A stretch of 64,000 bases of DNA from an uncultured Christensenella sp. (GTDB lineage: Bacteria > Bacillota > Clostridia > Christensenellales > Borkfalkiaceae), in assembly GCA_910579705.1 (NCBI GenBank), contig CAJTUI010000013.1, positions 1 to 64,000 of the forward strand, given 5' to 3'. This document shows positions 1-9,295 of this stretch, piece by piece; the first letter of the stretch is position 1, and each line of letters starts with the position of its first letter. A model generated the notes under the pieces. The model worked only from the letters and a program-made list of their open reading frames with translations. It was not told the DNA's origin and searched no databases. Made by a program: the position numbers and the translations under genes.

Positions 1-469
1 AAGTTCCATCCTCCATTCGCATACGATTGGATACCGCCATACGTCTTGAAGCGGACAATGCTTCGTTTTGCGCAAACGCGCTTTTTATATAGACTATCAT
101 TTCGGAATTCATTATCGCGGTATCTATATGGTCGTTTTCAAAATACACGCTTGCACCGTATGATTTTAACGCTCTGATTGATTCCAAACATTCAAGCGAA
201 TTTCGAGCAAAGCGCGTAATGCTTTTTACGAGAACGCGATCTATTTTTTTATTTCTCGCGTCTTTCATCATACGCTTAAACTCGTCGCGTTTGGCTATTT
301 CCGTTCCCGTAATCCCCTCATCGGCATATATATCCACAAGCGTCATTTCGTCATTATGGCGTATGTAATCGGAATAATAACGTACTTGTGCAAAAAACGA
401 ATTAGCTTGATCTTGCGAATCCGTGCTCACACGGCAATATGCCGCTAGCGGAATCGAACTGCAAGTCAA
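1..469 (-). CDS. Serine recombinase (resolvase/invertase family), N-terminal part only
   Basis: This is the catalytic N-terminus of a large serine recombinase of the type found on clostridial conjugative or mobilisable elements; the gene runs off the left edge of the window. The frame reads AAYCRVSTD with the nucleophilic serine, then YADEGITGTE, then KSITRFARNS and a SAFAQNEA stretch, all family hallmarks. The first residues are uncertain: the best start is a TTG at 467-469, and family members usually begin a few residues before AAYCRVST, so the 5' end may be joined to foreign sequence. It overlaps the end of the upstream WYL-containing reading frame by about 65 bases in another frame. It marks the edge of a mobile element or its remnant next to the sugar locus. 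Whether it is intact downstream cannot be seen. Confidence 0.85.
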   Translation of the reverse strand, partial: MTCSSIPLAAYCRVSTDSQDQANSFFAQVRYYSDYIRHNDEMTLVDIYADEGITGTEIAKRDEFKRMMKDARNKKIDRVLVKSITRFARNSLECLESIRALKSYGASVYFENDHIDTAIMNSEMIVYIKSAFAQNEALSASRRMAVSNRMRMEDGT

Positions 470-2198
470 CCTCTTGTTCTTCGCCGCCGAACATAGAAAA
501 TACGCTTTGTCTGTACTGTTCAATATCGAACTTGTCAAACTCTTTTCGATATGCGCGTTCAGCCGCTTCCTCTTTCGCTTCTTCCATCCTATCTATGCGG
601 TAGGTAACAGTATTGTCGTGATTATCATAGTAGCAAACAAGATAATAGTTGTCTTTGTTCCACACGACCACAAGCGGATTGACAACGTACCGTTCGCCGC
701 CTTTGCGGTACACCTTATTCTTTTTATAGTCCAAAGAATAGTATTGGAACGACACTTTCTTATTGTTCGCTATGGCTTGTTTAAGCGTGTCTATCGTGTA
801 AATTATGTACCTATTGTTCCGCTTGGGAATTGTACCAAAACGAGCGGCCGCTGTCAGCTCGTTTGCTTGAAAGTCGCCCATTGTAGTCATAAGTTTACTG
901 CCGTAAAATTTGCTTTTATTCGGCAGAACGTCGTCGGCAAACTCCAACGCGATAAAATCGTCATAATTTATACCGACTATGCGCTCGAACGCTTTTTTAT
1001 AATCGTCATTTCTGTACGCTCTTTCCGCCACGTAGACAAGCGTTGGCAAAACCGAAAATGCAGAGCATTCGCATCCGTCGTCACCCCATACCGTCATTAA
1101 TATATCCTTGACCCCGTGTTCCTTGCAAGCATCAAGCGCAAGCTCCGTACGGTTCACCGACATAGTATTTTTAGGCGCAAACCCGCTCCACCGCCACGCT
1201 CCGCCCGCAAAAGATATTTTGTCCGTCAATTGTTTATGCGTTGCAAGCATTTTATTGTATTCGCTTTTATCGTTACGGTAATAATCCCAATACATTAGCG
1301 TCAGATTTTTTGGAATAATATCTTTTACACTCTTCGGCATTTCTGAATCACTCGGTTCATACGCACCTTTACAAGCAAGACGGAAAAACATATCCGACCA
1401 CATAGTGCAAGCAAAACCGTACTTGTCCGCTATTTCAAGAACGCGTTTCATGTGTTTATATAACAAATCAAACCTATTTTGATATCCGTGTTCATCAAGA
1501 TATTTCCCCAGCCCCACCATATGCGCTTCGTCCATACCGATATGCACTTTGCGCGAAGTAAAACACTCAGCGAGCGTTTTGAACATTTTATCTATAAGCT
1601 CGTAGGTTTTGTTGTCGCCGATAAGCAAAATATCGTTGCAGTCTATAATAGGCTTAAACCGTTCCCAGCGCGTAACCGCATTCACGTGCGCCAACGTTTG
1701 TATGCAAGGCACAAGCTCGATGCCGAATATGCGGGCGTAAGAATCTATTTCACGCAACTCCGCTTTTGTGTATCTGCCGCGCAAATACCCGAAATACGGC
1801 TCGCTTTCTATTTCGTACGTATCCTCGGTATACAGCATAAGCGTATCGTAACCCATACACGCCAATAAGCGTACGTACTTTTTTACCGCCGATACCTTTA
1901 ACACCGCGTTGCGCGAGCAATCAAGCATTACGCCTATCGAATCGAATACGCGTTCTTCCCGAATATCCGTTTTACCGCCTATAAGCTTTACGAACTCACG
2001 GTAAAATTCGCATTTTTTTGTATATGTGATTTCAAAGCCGTTTTGGGTTTCACGAATTCCCGCAACGCCTTTTTTAACAGTTAACACAGCTTTTCCGGGC
2101 AAGGAAAATTTATAATCTTCCTTCAATTCGTTTAAGCCCGTTATCAAGTCGGCGGGTATAAACGATATATCCAAATTAATCTTAGTTTCTTCGCTCAT
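402..2198 (-). CDS. Chimeric protein: GH20 hexosaminidase-like domain fused to a WYL regulator domain
   Basis: Residues 1 to about 425 are a cytoplasmic glycoside hydrolase family 20 barrel with the catalytic pair Asp223-Glu224 in HIGMDEAH, expected to remove terminal N-acetylhexosamine or a related sugar. From about residue 430 the protein changes to the WYL domain of a helix-turn-helix transcription factor (TIDTLKQAI, then RYVVNPLVVVWNKDNYYLV, then YRIDRMEE). The helix-turn-helix and the rest of the regulator's N-terminus are missing, and the C-terminal WCX part stops early, the last 17 residues being out-of-frame recombinase sequence. There is no signal peptide. The ATG overlaps the stop of the GH2 gene by one base (TAATG), so translation is coupled. 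The GH20 half could still fold; the WYL half probably has no regulatory role without a DNA-binding domain. Confidence 0.85.
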   Translation of the reverse strand: MSEETKINLDISFIPADLITGLNELKEDYKFSLPGKAVLTVKKGVAGIRETQNGFEITYTKKCEFYREFVKLIGGKTDIREERVFDSIGVMLDCSRNAVLKVSAVKKYVRLLACMGYDTLMLYTEDTYEIESEPYFGYLRGRYTKAELREIDSYARIFGIELVPCIQTLAHVNAVTRWERFKPIIDCNDILLIGDNKTYELIDKMFKTLAECFTSRKVHIGMDEAHMVGLGKYLDEHGYQNRFDLLYKHMKRVLEIADKYGFACTMWSDMFFRLACKGAYEPSDSEMPKSVKDIIPKNLTLMYWDYYRNDKSEYNKMLATHKQLTDKISFAGGAWRWSGFAPKNTMSVNRTELALDACKEHGVKDILMTVWGDDGCECSAFSVLPTLVYVAERAYRNDDYKKAFERIVGINYDDFIALEFADDVLPNKSKFYGSKLMTTMGDFQANELTAAARFGTIPKRNNRYIIYTIDTLKQAIANNKKVSFQYYSLDYKKNKVYRKGGERYVVNPLVVVWNKDNYYLVCYYDNHDNTVTYRIDRMEEAKEEAAERAYRKEFDKFDIEQYRQSVFSMFGGEEQEVDLQFDSASGILPCEHGFARSS

Positions 2199-5008
2199 TA
2201 TTTTACTCCGAATTTAAATATAATCTTACCTTTACCAGATTTCGGCACTCTATAACTTTCCTGCGGTAAAGGTCCGCAAGAGTTAGAGCCAAGTCCGCTC
2301 ATATAAAAATCTGCACATAAATATGTTCCGTCGCTTTCTGGCAATTCGTAATCGTGGTCGGCTGTTTCAATTTGTTTGACAGAATAAGGCAATACGGAAA
2401 AAGATGTCATCCCCACTATACGCACCGTATGCTTGCCGTCGGAAACCTCGGCATAGTCGGGGAGATAGTGACTTCCGCTCTCCTGTGGTTTAACGTAGTG
2501 ATAATACTGTCCTTCTACCGTACTTTCATAGTTCTCTTTGAACGCATATTCATACATATCGGAATAAGTTTCACCGTTGCCGTAAGCTCTGTATTTGAGT
2601 TTATCAAACGACTTATCGAGTTGCAGTGCGAGACCTATTCTCGGTATGTATTCGTAATTTTCAGTATTCGTTTGCAGATAATCAATCGTTATCATTACGC
2701 CGTGATTACTAAATAAGTACCCTATTTGTGCCGTTAAAATAGCCAACCTGCTGGCAACACCGACAAAAACATCAAATAATATTGAATTATTCTTTATCTC
2801 ATACTTTTCTACAAACGGGCGAGCTTGTTTAATCATGGCATCTTGCCACTTTTTGTTAATAAACATATCGTTATCAGTGGGAACGCGCCAAAGATTAAGT
2901 TTTATCGCTCCGTATTTCTTGCCGTTTGTTTCAACTTTTTCGATTTCCCCGCTTTGCAGGTCAATCGCATATTTATTGCCGCCCGCTTTAACGGCAAGTA
3001 TATGTCCGCATTTTTCTGTTGTTATACAAACGGGTTTAAACTCTGTTTTGGGCTTTTCGCATAAAAACTGCGCCCGCGCAACCTCGTTGCCGTCTACAAA
3101 GTACTGCGCCTTAATATCTCCGTTCGGAACGATTATTTCTATACTCTCACGCGGAGCAATGCATACGCTTTGCTTTTTGCCGTTTATTATCAGCTCGCCC
3201 GTTTCCGTCTTAAAAAAGTTTTTATTGGTTACTTTAAGCGAATTATCTTGTTTTTCGAACTTTAACGGCTGGTAATAATACTTCATTTGCAGTGTGCCCG
3301 CTTTTATCTTTCTGTCCGCCGTAACTATTCCGTCCATACAGAAGTTTCCGTCGTGCAGATATTCGCCAAAATCGCCGCCGTATTTAAAGCCCTGTTCTTT
3401 ACCGTACTTTACTCCGTGGTCAGCCCACTCCCATATAAACCCGCCGAAAAACCTATCCGAGCTTTCCATTACCTCCCAATATTCTTTAAGTCCGCCGGGG
3501 CCGTTGCCCATTGCGTGCGCATACTCGCACAGCACGAAAGGACGCGTTTCCTTGGTATCCTTTAAGTAACCGCTTTGCATCCATTCGGGAGTCGCATACA
3601 TTTTGCTGACCGTCTTTAAGCCCGAATCTTTATAATACTCGTCCTCGCTGACGAAATTAGTATTAATGCTTTCGTAATGCACGGGACGGTTATCTCTTTT
3701 CTCGACTTCGGATAACGCTTTTTTAAAGTTTTTACCCCAGCCGCTTTCGTTGCCCAAGGACCACATAACGACGCTGGTAAAATTCTTGTGTTCTTCTACG
3801 TTGCAAATATTCCTTTCTACGATACCCTGTTCAAACAACTTGTTATCGGCGACTAACGCATACAGTTTTTCGTCGTAACCGCCTTTGCTTGTTACCGAGC
3901 CGTGGCTCTCCAAATCCGCTTCACTCATAACATAAAATCCGTACTCATCGCACAGTTCATAAAAAAGCGGGCTGGACGGATAGTGCGAAGTGCGCACGGC
4001 GTTCACGTTTAGGCTTTTCATTAAAAGCACATCTTTAAGCATATCCTCTCTGCTTACGGCGTAACCCTTTTCGGGGTGAAAGTCGTGTCTGTTTACGCCG
4101 TAGAATTTTATAGGCTTGCCGTTGAAAAGATAAACACCGTTTTTTATTTCGCTCGTTCTTATACCCACGCGGTTATAAATAATTTCACCGTTCGCCGAAA
4201 TTGCCATATCGTAAAGATAGGGCGTTTCCGCGCTCCAAAACCGCGCGTTTTTTACCGTAAACACAACATATCCTTGGGGTAACGCCGTTTTTTGCTCGCC
4301 GTTAAAGGAAACTTCTACAGATATATTATTCTTGTTTTTAAAGATTACTGTACCGTCCGTTCCATGTATATCCGTTTCGATTTTGTAATCGGTTATGTGT
4401 GCTTGCGGGCGGCGAAGTATATACACGTCGCGGAATATGCCCGTAAAACGCCATTTATCCTGATCCTCCAAATAACTGCCCGCATTCCATTTCAGAACCA
4501 ACACGTCTATTTTATTGTTTCCGTTTACAACGTAAGAAGTTATATCAAACTCGCTTAGCCTATGGGATATGTTGGAGTAACCGACCTCTTTACCGTTCAC
4601 ATACAAATAAAAACAACTGTCAACGCCTTCAAATACCATATACGCTTTTTCGTCCGTATTATCCCACTCGAAACACCGGGAATAATGGTATGCGGGGTTT
4701 TTCAAGGGTATATGCGGCGGATTGAAGGGAAACGGATACCGAGTGTTCGTGTACTGAAAATAATCGTAACCGTTATACTGTACGCAGGACGGCACATCTA
4801 TTTCGCTCTCGCCTTCGTTTTCCCAAAAACCGTCCACGTCCAGAACGCTTTCGTAAGGAGTTATTTTCCATTTACCGTTAAGCGATATAAACCGACCGCT
4901 GTTTTCACGGTCATACGATTTATTGTCGTTTAAAGAAAACGGAACGTAATAGCTTCTCGAAGGCTCTACTCCCTGCGCTTTTGTTGTCTTGTAATAATCT
5001 TTAATCAT
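2198..5008 (-). CDS. Beta-galactosidase, GH2 (LacZ type)
   Basis: This enzyme hydrolyses terminal beta-galactosides in the cytoplasm. At 936 residues it has the full LacZ architecture: sugar-binding and immunoglobulin-like domains (about 40-290), a TIM barrel (about 295-590) and a C-terminal beta-galactosidase small-chain domain (about 660-936). The acid/base is Glu421 in SLGNESG and the nucleophile Glu495 in FVLCEYAHAMGNG; GVNRHDFHP is also present. There is no signal peptide, so it acts on imported oligosaccharides. It lies 17 bases downstream of a GH3 gene and overlaps the GH20 start, within the long leftward operon. A beta-galactosidase beside GH31 and GH3 enzymes would fit removal of galactose caps from xyloglucan-like side chains, but the exact substrate cannot be read from sequence. 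Confidence 0.93.
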   Translation of the reverse strand: MIKDYYKTTKAQGVEPSRSYYVPFSLNDNKSYDRENSGRFISLNGKWKITPYESVLDVDGFWENEGESEIDVPSCVQYNGYDYFQYTNTRYPFPFNPPHIPLKNPAYHYSRCFEWDNTDEKAYMVFEGVDSCFYLYVNGKEVGYSNISHRLSEFDITSYVVNGNNKIDVLVLKWNAGSYLEDQDKWRFTGIFRDVYILRRPQAHITDYKIETDIHGTDGTVIFKNKNNISVEVSFNGEQKTALPQGYVVFTVKNARFWSAETPYLYDMAISANGEIIYNRVGIRTSEIKNGVYLFNGKPIKFYGVNRHDFHPEKGYAVSREDMLKDVLLMKSLNVNAVRTSHYPSSPLFYELCDEYGFYVMSEADLESHGSVTSKGGYDEKLYALVADNKLFEQGIVERNICNVEEHKNFTSVVMWSLGNESGWGKNFKKALSEVEKRDNRPVHYESINTNFVSEDEYYKDSGLKTVSKMYATPEWMQSGYLKDTKETRPFVLCEYAHAMGNGPGGLKEYWEVMESSDRFFGGFIWEWADHGVKYGKEQGFKYGGDFGEYLHDGNFCMDGIVTADRKIKAGTLQMKYYYQPLKFEKQDNSLKVTNKNFFKTETGELIINGKKQSVCIAPRESIEIIVPNGDIKAQYFVDGNEVARAQFLCEKPKTEFKPVCITTEKCGHILAVKAGGNKYAIDLQSGEIEKVETNGKKYGAIKLNLWRVPTDNDMFINKKWQDAMIKQARPFVEKYEIKNNSILFDVFVGVASRLAILTAQIGYLFSNHGVMITIDYLQTNTENYEYIPRIGLALQLDKSFDKLKYRAYGNGETYSDMYEYAFKENYESTVEGQYYHYVKPQESGSHYLPDYAEVSDGKHTVRIVGMTSFSVLPYSVKQIETADHDYELPESDGTYLCADFYMSGLGSNSCGPLPQESYRVPKSGKGKIIFKFGVK

Positions 5009-5025
5009 TTTCCCTGTGTCCTTGG

Positions 5026-7131
5026 TTAATTAACGCGAAACGCCGTTTCTTTAAAGTCTTTGCCGTTGCCGCTTACAAACAGCGTAAAATCGCCGCCATC
5101 CACGCGATAATTACAATTTTCGTCGTAGTAGCCGAGGCGGTCTATCGGCAACTCGAATTCAACCTTTATTTTCTGCCCCGCTTTTATAAAGACTTTCTTA
5201 TAGTCGATAAGCTGTCTTACGGGCGTAAGCATTTTACAAACCTTATCCTTAAAATAGAGCTGTACCGTTTCAAAGCCGTCCGTATCGCTTTGATTTTCAA
5301 CCGTAACGCTTACCCTTACACTTTCATCTTTGCCGAACTCGTCCTTGTCAAGCGTTATCTCCGAATATGCGAATTTGCTGTAAGAAAGTCCGAAACCGAA
5401 CGGAAACAGGCATTCTTTCTGTGCGTCCTTATACCGTCCGCCGTGCCAATGTTCGTATTGATTGTAATAATTCGGGTGCGAACCAACTTCGTTGGGGAAT
5501 GATATGGGCAGTTTCCCGCTGAAATTTTCTTCGCCCTTAATAAGTTTTGCAACGGCAAGACCGCACATATCTCCGCCGTTAAAGGTTTCGATTAGAGCGT
5601 CGCAATACTTTTCAAGTTCGGAAATTACGAGCGGTTTTCCGTTTACCAACACGCAGATGATTTTCTTGCCCTTTGCATTTAACTCTTTGATAAGCTCGAT
5701 TTGTCTGCCGCGCAGAACAGGGTTTACTATATCTCTGCCCTCGCCGTTCCAATCCAAGTTATCGCCCAAAACAGCTATAACTACTTCCGCGCTTTCTGCG
5801 GTATCGATAGCCTTATTAAACATATCCTCCGTTTCTTCGCCGCTTATAGAATACCCTTGCGAGTAAACGATTTCCGAGGACGGATATACTTCCTTTACGC
5901 CTTTTAACAGCGTATACGTTTTCTCTTTTGCCGTGGCTTCGGGTTTGGGATCGGGGTGCGAAAAGTACGTCCAGTCGCCGTACTGCGCCCTCACGCTCAC
6001 CGCGTTTTCGCCTATTACCGCTATTTTTTTGGCGGCTTTTAACGGAAGTATGCCGTTGTTTTTCAGCAACACCGCGCTGTCTACCGCAGCTTTATAATTG
6101 AGTTTTTTATGTTCTTCGCAACCGATAACGCTCTTAGGCGGACGGGCACGAGTTCCGTCCAATAACCCTAAACGCGCCTTGACGCGCAAAATGCGCCTGA
6201 CGCTTTCATTGATTGCGCTTTCGGGAATTTTTCCGCTTTTAACCGCTTTTAAAGTATTTTCGTAAAAATCGCAGGTAAACATTGCCATATCGTTACCGGC
6301 GGTTACGCCGTCCACACACGCTTCTTCGATATTTTCCGCAGTGTGCAAACAGGTAACGAGCGATTTATAATTGTCCCAGTCCGTTACTATGAACCCGTCA
6401 AAGCCGAGTTCTTCCTTTAAAATTTCCGTAATCCATTTGCGGCTTGCGGTAAGCGGTTTACCGTCTATTGTCCCGTATGCCGTCATAAACGTCATACAAC
6501 CCGCGTCCACCGCCGCCTTAAAAGGCTTTAAAAATATTTCTCTTGCGTAGCGCTCGGTTATTTCCGTATCGTAAGAGTCGCGCCCGCCCGTCGCTTCGCC
6601 ATAACCTAAATAATGCTTTGCGCACGCGGCGACAAGGTTATCCTTTTGGTAACCATTGATTATTGCCGAACCCAACCGTGACGCAAGATAATAATCTTCA
6701 CCGAACGTTTCGTCTATTCTGCCCCAGCGCAAATCCCTGCCAAGGCACAGCACGGGCGAAAACACCCAGTCCAACCCGTCCGCGCAAACCTCTTTTGCCG
6801 TAGCGTAACCAATCTCTTCGAGAAGATTATCGTCAAAGGTGCATGCAAGCGCCAGCTGCGACGGAAAAACCGTCGCTTCCTTCAAAAGCGCGTGTCCGTG
6901 GATGGCGTCTATCCCGAAAATGGGAGAAATTTTTAGTCTGCTGTTCTCTGCGGGGGTCGTGTAGTCCGCCGTTTCACTGCCCAAAACGTGCAAAAACGAA
7001 CCAACCGTGCCCATTTCTATAAATTTATTGCGCAACGCTTTATCCGCCATATTTGCGCTTATCTGCTGCATTTGCGCGACCTTTTCTTCCAAGGTCATTT
7101 GCTCTATCAGTTTTTCTATATACTGTTCCAT
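5026..7131 (-). CDS. Glycoside hydrolase family 3 (beta-glucosidase/beta-xylosidase type), first copy
   Basis: This is an exo-acting GH3 enzyme releasing beta-linked glucose or xylose from oligosaccharides. It has the N-terminal barrel (about 1-320), the alpha/beta sandwich (about 345-550, with LLKNNGILPL) and a C-terminal fibronectin-III-like domain ending near residue 700. The nucleophile is Asp251 in FIVTDWDNYKS, and KHYLGYGEATGGRD carries the substrate-binding Lys-His. With 701 residues and no signal peptide it is a complete cytoplasmic enzyme. It is followed by a second, clearly different GH3 enzyme upstream in the operon, so the two probably have different linkage or sugar preferences. 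It is transcribed leftward between the other GH3 and the GH2 beta-galactosidase with a short spacing. Confidence 0.92.
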   Translation of the reverse strand: MEQYIEKLIEQMTLEEKVAQMQQISANMADKALRNKFIEMGTVGSFLHVLGSETADYTTPAENSRLKISPIFGIDAIHGHALLKEATVFPSQLALACTFDDNLLEEIGYATAKEVCADGLDWVFSPVLCLGRDLRWGRIDETFGEDYYLASRLGSAIINGYQKDNLVAACAKHYLGYGEATGGRDSYDTEITERYAREIFLKPFKAAVDAGCMTFMTAYGTIDGKPLTASRKWITEILKEELGFDGFIVTDWDNYKSLVTCLHTAENIEEACVDGVTAGNDMAMFTCDFYENTLKAVKSGKIPESAINESVRRILRVKARLGLLDGTRARPPKSVIGCEEHKKLNYKAAVDSAVLLKNNGILPLKAAKKIAVIGENAVSVRAQYGDWTYFSHPDPKPEATAKEKTYTLLKGVKEVYPSSEIVYSQGYSISGEETEDMFNKAIDTAESAEVVIAVLGDNLDWNGEGRDIVNPVLRGRQIELIKELNAKGKKIICVLVNGKPLVISELEKYCDALIETFNGGDMCGLAVAKLIKGEENFSGKLPISFPNEVGSHPNYYNQYEHWHGGRYKDAQKECLFPFGFGLSYSKFAYSEITLDKDEFGKDESVRVSVTVENQSDTDGFETVQLYFKDKVCKMLTPVRQLIDYKKVFIKAGQKIKVEFELPIDRLGYYDENCNYRVDGGDFTLFVSGNGKDFKETAFRVN

Positions 7132-7150
7132 TATTTTATCCTCACAATGA

Positions 7151-9286
7151 TTAATACAATATAAAATTAACTCTTTTCACGTCTCGGCTGTTAAAGCCGA
7201 CCATAAGTTCGAATTCTCCCTTCTCGGCTTCGAATCTTCTGCTTGCCGTATAAAATTTCAACATTTCTTCATCCAAGTTAAAACTTACGTCCGTTTCTTC
7301 CGCAGGTTCGAGTTTAACTTTTTTAAATGCTTTCAATTCTTTTACTGGTCTTACTACCGACGCGAACTTATCACGGATATAAAGCTGAACGACTTCTTCA
7401 CCGCGTCTTTGTCCTATATTTTTAATTCTGACGCTTGCGGTGATACTGCCCCCGCAAACAAGTTTATTATCAGACAATTTAATGTCGCTCATTTCAAACT
7501 CGGTATACGTCAATCCGAAGCCGAAAGGATATAGCGGCGAATTAAGACTGTCTATATACGAGCTTTTAAACATAAAATTATCCGAAGTGTCGGGAATTTT
7601 CGGTCTACCCGTGTTAAAATAATTGTAATAAACAGGACATTGCCCCGTAGTTCTTGGAAAAGACATAGTAATCTTACCGCAAGGTTCGCATTCACCGTAA
7701 AGTAAATTAGCAATCGCAGTTCCACCCTCTGTTCCCGGCTGCCAGACGTATAATATAGCATTTACGTAAGCTTCTACTTCCGTTAATACCTGAGGCCGTC
7801 CGCCGAAAACCACTAAAACCGTCTTTTTGCCGAGCCTATTCAGTCGTTTAACAAGTTCGAGCTGCACTTTCGGCAAGGATAACTTACTGCGCGAGACTCC
7901 CTCTCCCGCATAGTCGGAACGCTCGCCTATGCAAACAATGATTGTATCGCTGACGCTTGCTATCGATTCGGCGTCCGCAAATTTGCCGTAATCGTTATCT
8001 TCAAATTCGACGCTGCAACCCATAGCGAAAGGAACGGTACGATTAAGCAGAGTTTCCATACCTGTTTTTACGCTTACCGCTTCTTCGATTTTGCCCAAAC
8101 ATTTCCAATTGCCGATAATGCTTTGCTCGTCGGCAAAAGGACCGACAAGACATACTTTTTCATTTACCGTTAAAGGCAAAGCGTTCTCATTTTTCAAAAG
8201 CACGCACGATTTTTCCGCGGCGATACGGGCAAACTCTCTATGCGCTTTGGGTAAAACCTTAAAATTGTTTTCCGCATCAGTGCCGTAAAGCGGATTCTCA
8301 AACAGTCCCAACCTATTTTTAAGCGTTAAAACGCGGTAAAGCATTGCATTTATTTTATCTAACGCAACTTTGCCCTCTTCAATAAGTTCGGGCAAATGCC
8401 GTATATACGAGGGCGAAGTCATTTCAATATCCACCTCGTTATTGGCGGCGACGAGGGCACATTTCTTTAAATCGGCGCAATACCCGTGGTTTATCATTTC
8501 ACGGACGCCGTCATAGTCGCTTATAGTCACACCCGTAAATCCCCATTCGCCACGCAATAAGTCCAAAAGCAGCTCGCCGTGTCCATTTACGGGAACGCCG
8601 TTTAAAAGATTGAACGACGTCATTACCATTTCAGGCTCTTCTTTTAAACATTCTTCATAGCCCTTCAAGTAGTAATTTCTTAAAGAATATTCGCCGATTT
8701 CAGTCGTATTGTAATCCTTGCCTGCTTCGCAAGCTCCGTATGCGGCGAAATGTTTTATGCACACGGCAAGCCCGCCCTTTTTAAACCCGCGTATAAATGC
8801 GCGCCCCATTAAACCATTAAGGTACGGGTCCTCGCCCGTGGATTCCATAACTCTGCCCCAACGCGCATCCCTTACCAAATCGACCATAGGCGCGAACGTT
8901 ACCATAACGCCGTTTGCCTTTGCTTCGATAGCGGATATTTCGGCGCAACGCTCCGCAAGCTCCAAATCAAACGTACCGCCGATAGCTATATTTAACGGAA
9001 ATATAGTTCTGTATCCGTGAACGACGTCCTGCATCAGAATAAGCGGTATAGCGCTATGCTTTAAATGCTCGGTCTGCAATTCAATCGCTTTTTCCGCACC
9101 CGAAAAATTCAACACCGAACCTATTCCGTCAACGTCTTCCCGCGATAAATTCAAGTTACCGCAGTTGCCCGTTACGGTCGCTTCGTCGTCTTTTATTATA
9201 GTCGTTGCATCTATCTGCGTAAGTTGCCTCGCTTTTTCAAGCACGGACATTCCGCCTATTATTTCTTTTATTTTTTCGTTTTCCAT
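7151..9286 (-). CDS. Glycoside hydrolase family 3, second copy
   Basis: This is a second complete GH3 exo-glycosidase of 711 residues. It has the barrel with DARWGRVMESTGEDPY, the nucleophile Asp257 in VTISDYDGVRE, a substrate-binding KHFAAYGACEAGKDY, the alpha/beta sandwich with LLKNENALPL, and a C-terminal fibronectin-III-like domain. No signal peptide is present. It differs throughout from the neighbouring GH3 protein, so this is not a recent duplication. The stop lies 20 bases before the start of the other GH3 gene and the start lies 9 bases after the GH31 gene, which fits a single polycistronic mRNA. Beta-glucosidase, beta-xylosidase and beta-galactosidase activities all occur in this subfamily type, so the sugar specificity is open. 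Confidence 0.92.
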   Translation of the reverse strand: MENEKIKEIIGGMSVLEKARQLTQIDATTIIKDDEATVTGNCGNLNLSREDVDGIGSVLNFSGAEKAIELQTEHLKHSAIPLILMQDVVHGYRTIFPLNIAIGGTFDLELAERCAEISAIEAKANGVMVTFAPMVDLVRDARWGRVMESTGEDPYLNGLMGRAFIRGFKKGGLAVCIKHFAAYGACEAGKDYNTTEIGEYSLRNYYLKGYEECLKEEPEMVMTSFNLLNGVPVNGHGELLLDLLRGEWGFTGVTISDYDGVREMINHGYCADLKKCALVAANNEVDIEMTSPSYIRHLPELIEEGKVALDKINAMLYRVLTLKNRLGLFENPLYGTDAENNFKVLPKAHREFARIAAEKSCVLLKNENALPLTVNEKVCLVGPFADEQSIIGNWKCLGKIEEAVSVKTGMETLLNRTVPFAMGCSVEFEDNDYGKFADAESIASVSDTIIVCIGERSDYAGEGVSRSKLSLPKVQLELVKRLNRLGKKTVLVVFGGRPQVLTEVEAYVNAILYVWQPGTEGGTAIANLLYGECEPCGKITMSFPRTTGQCPVYYNYFNTGRPKIPDTSDNFMFKSSYIDSLNSPLYPFGFGLTYTEFEMSDIKLSDNKLVCGGSITASVRIKNIGQRRGEEVVQLYIRDKFASVVRPVKELKAFKKVKLEPAEETDVSFNLDEEMLKFYTASRRFEAEKGEFELMVGFNSRDVKRVNFILY

Positions 9287-9295
9287 TTCAGCCTG

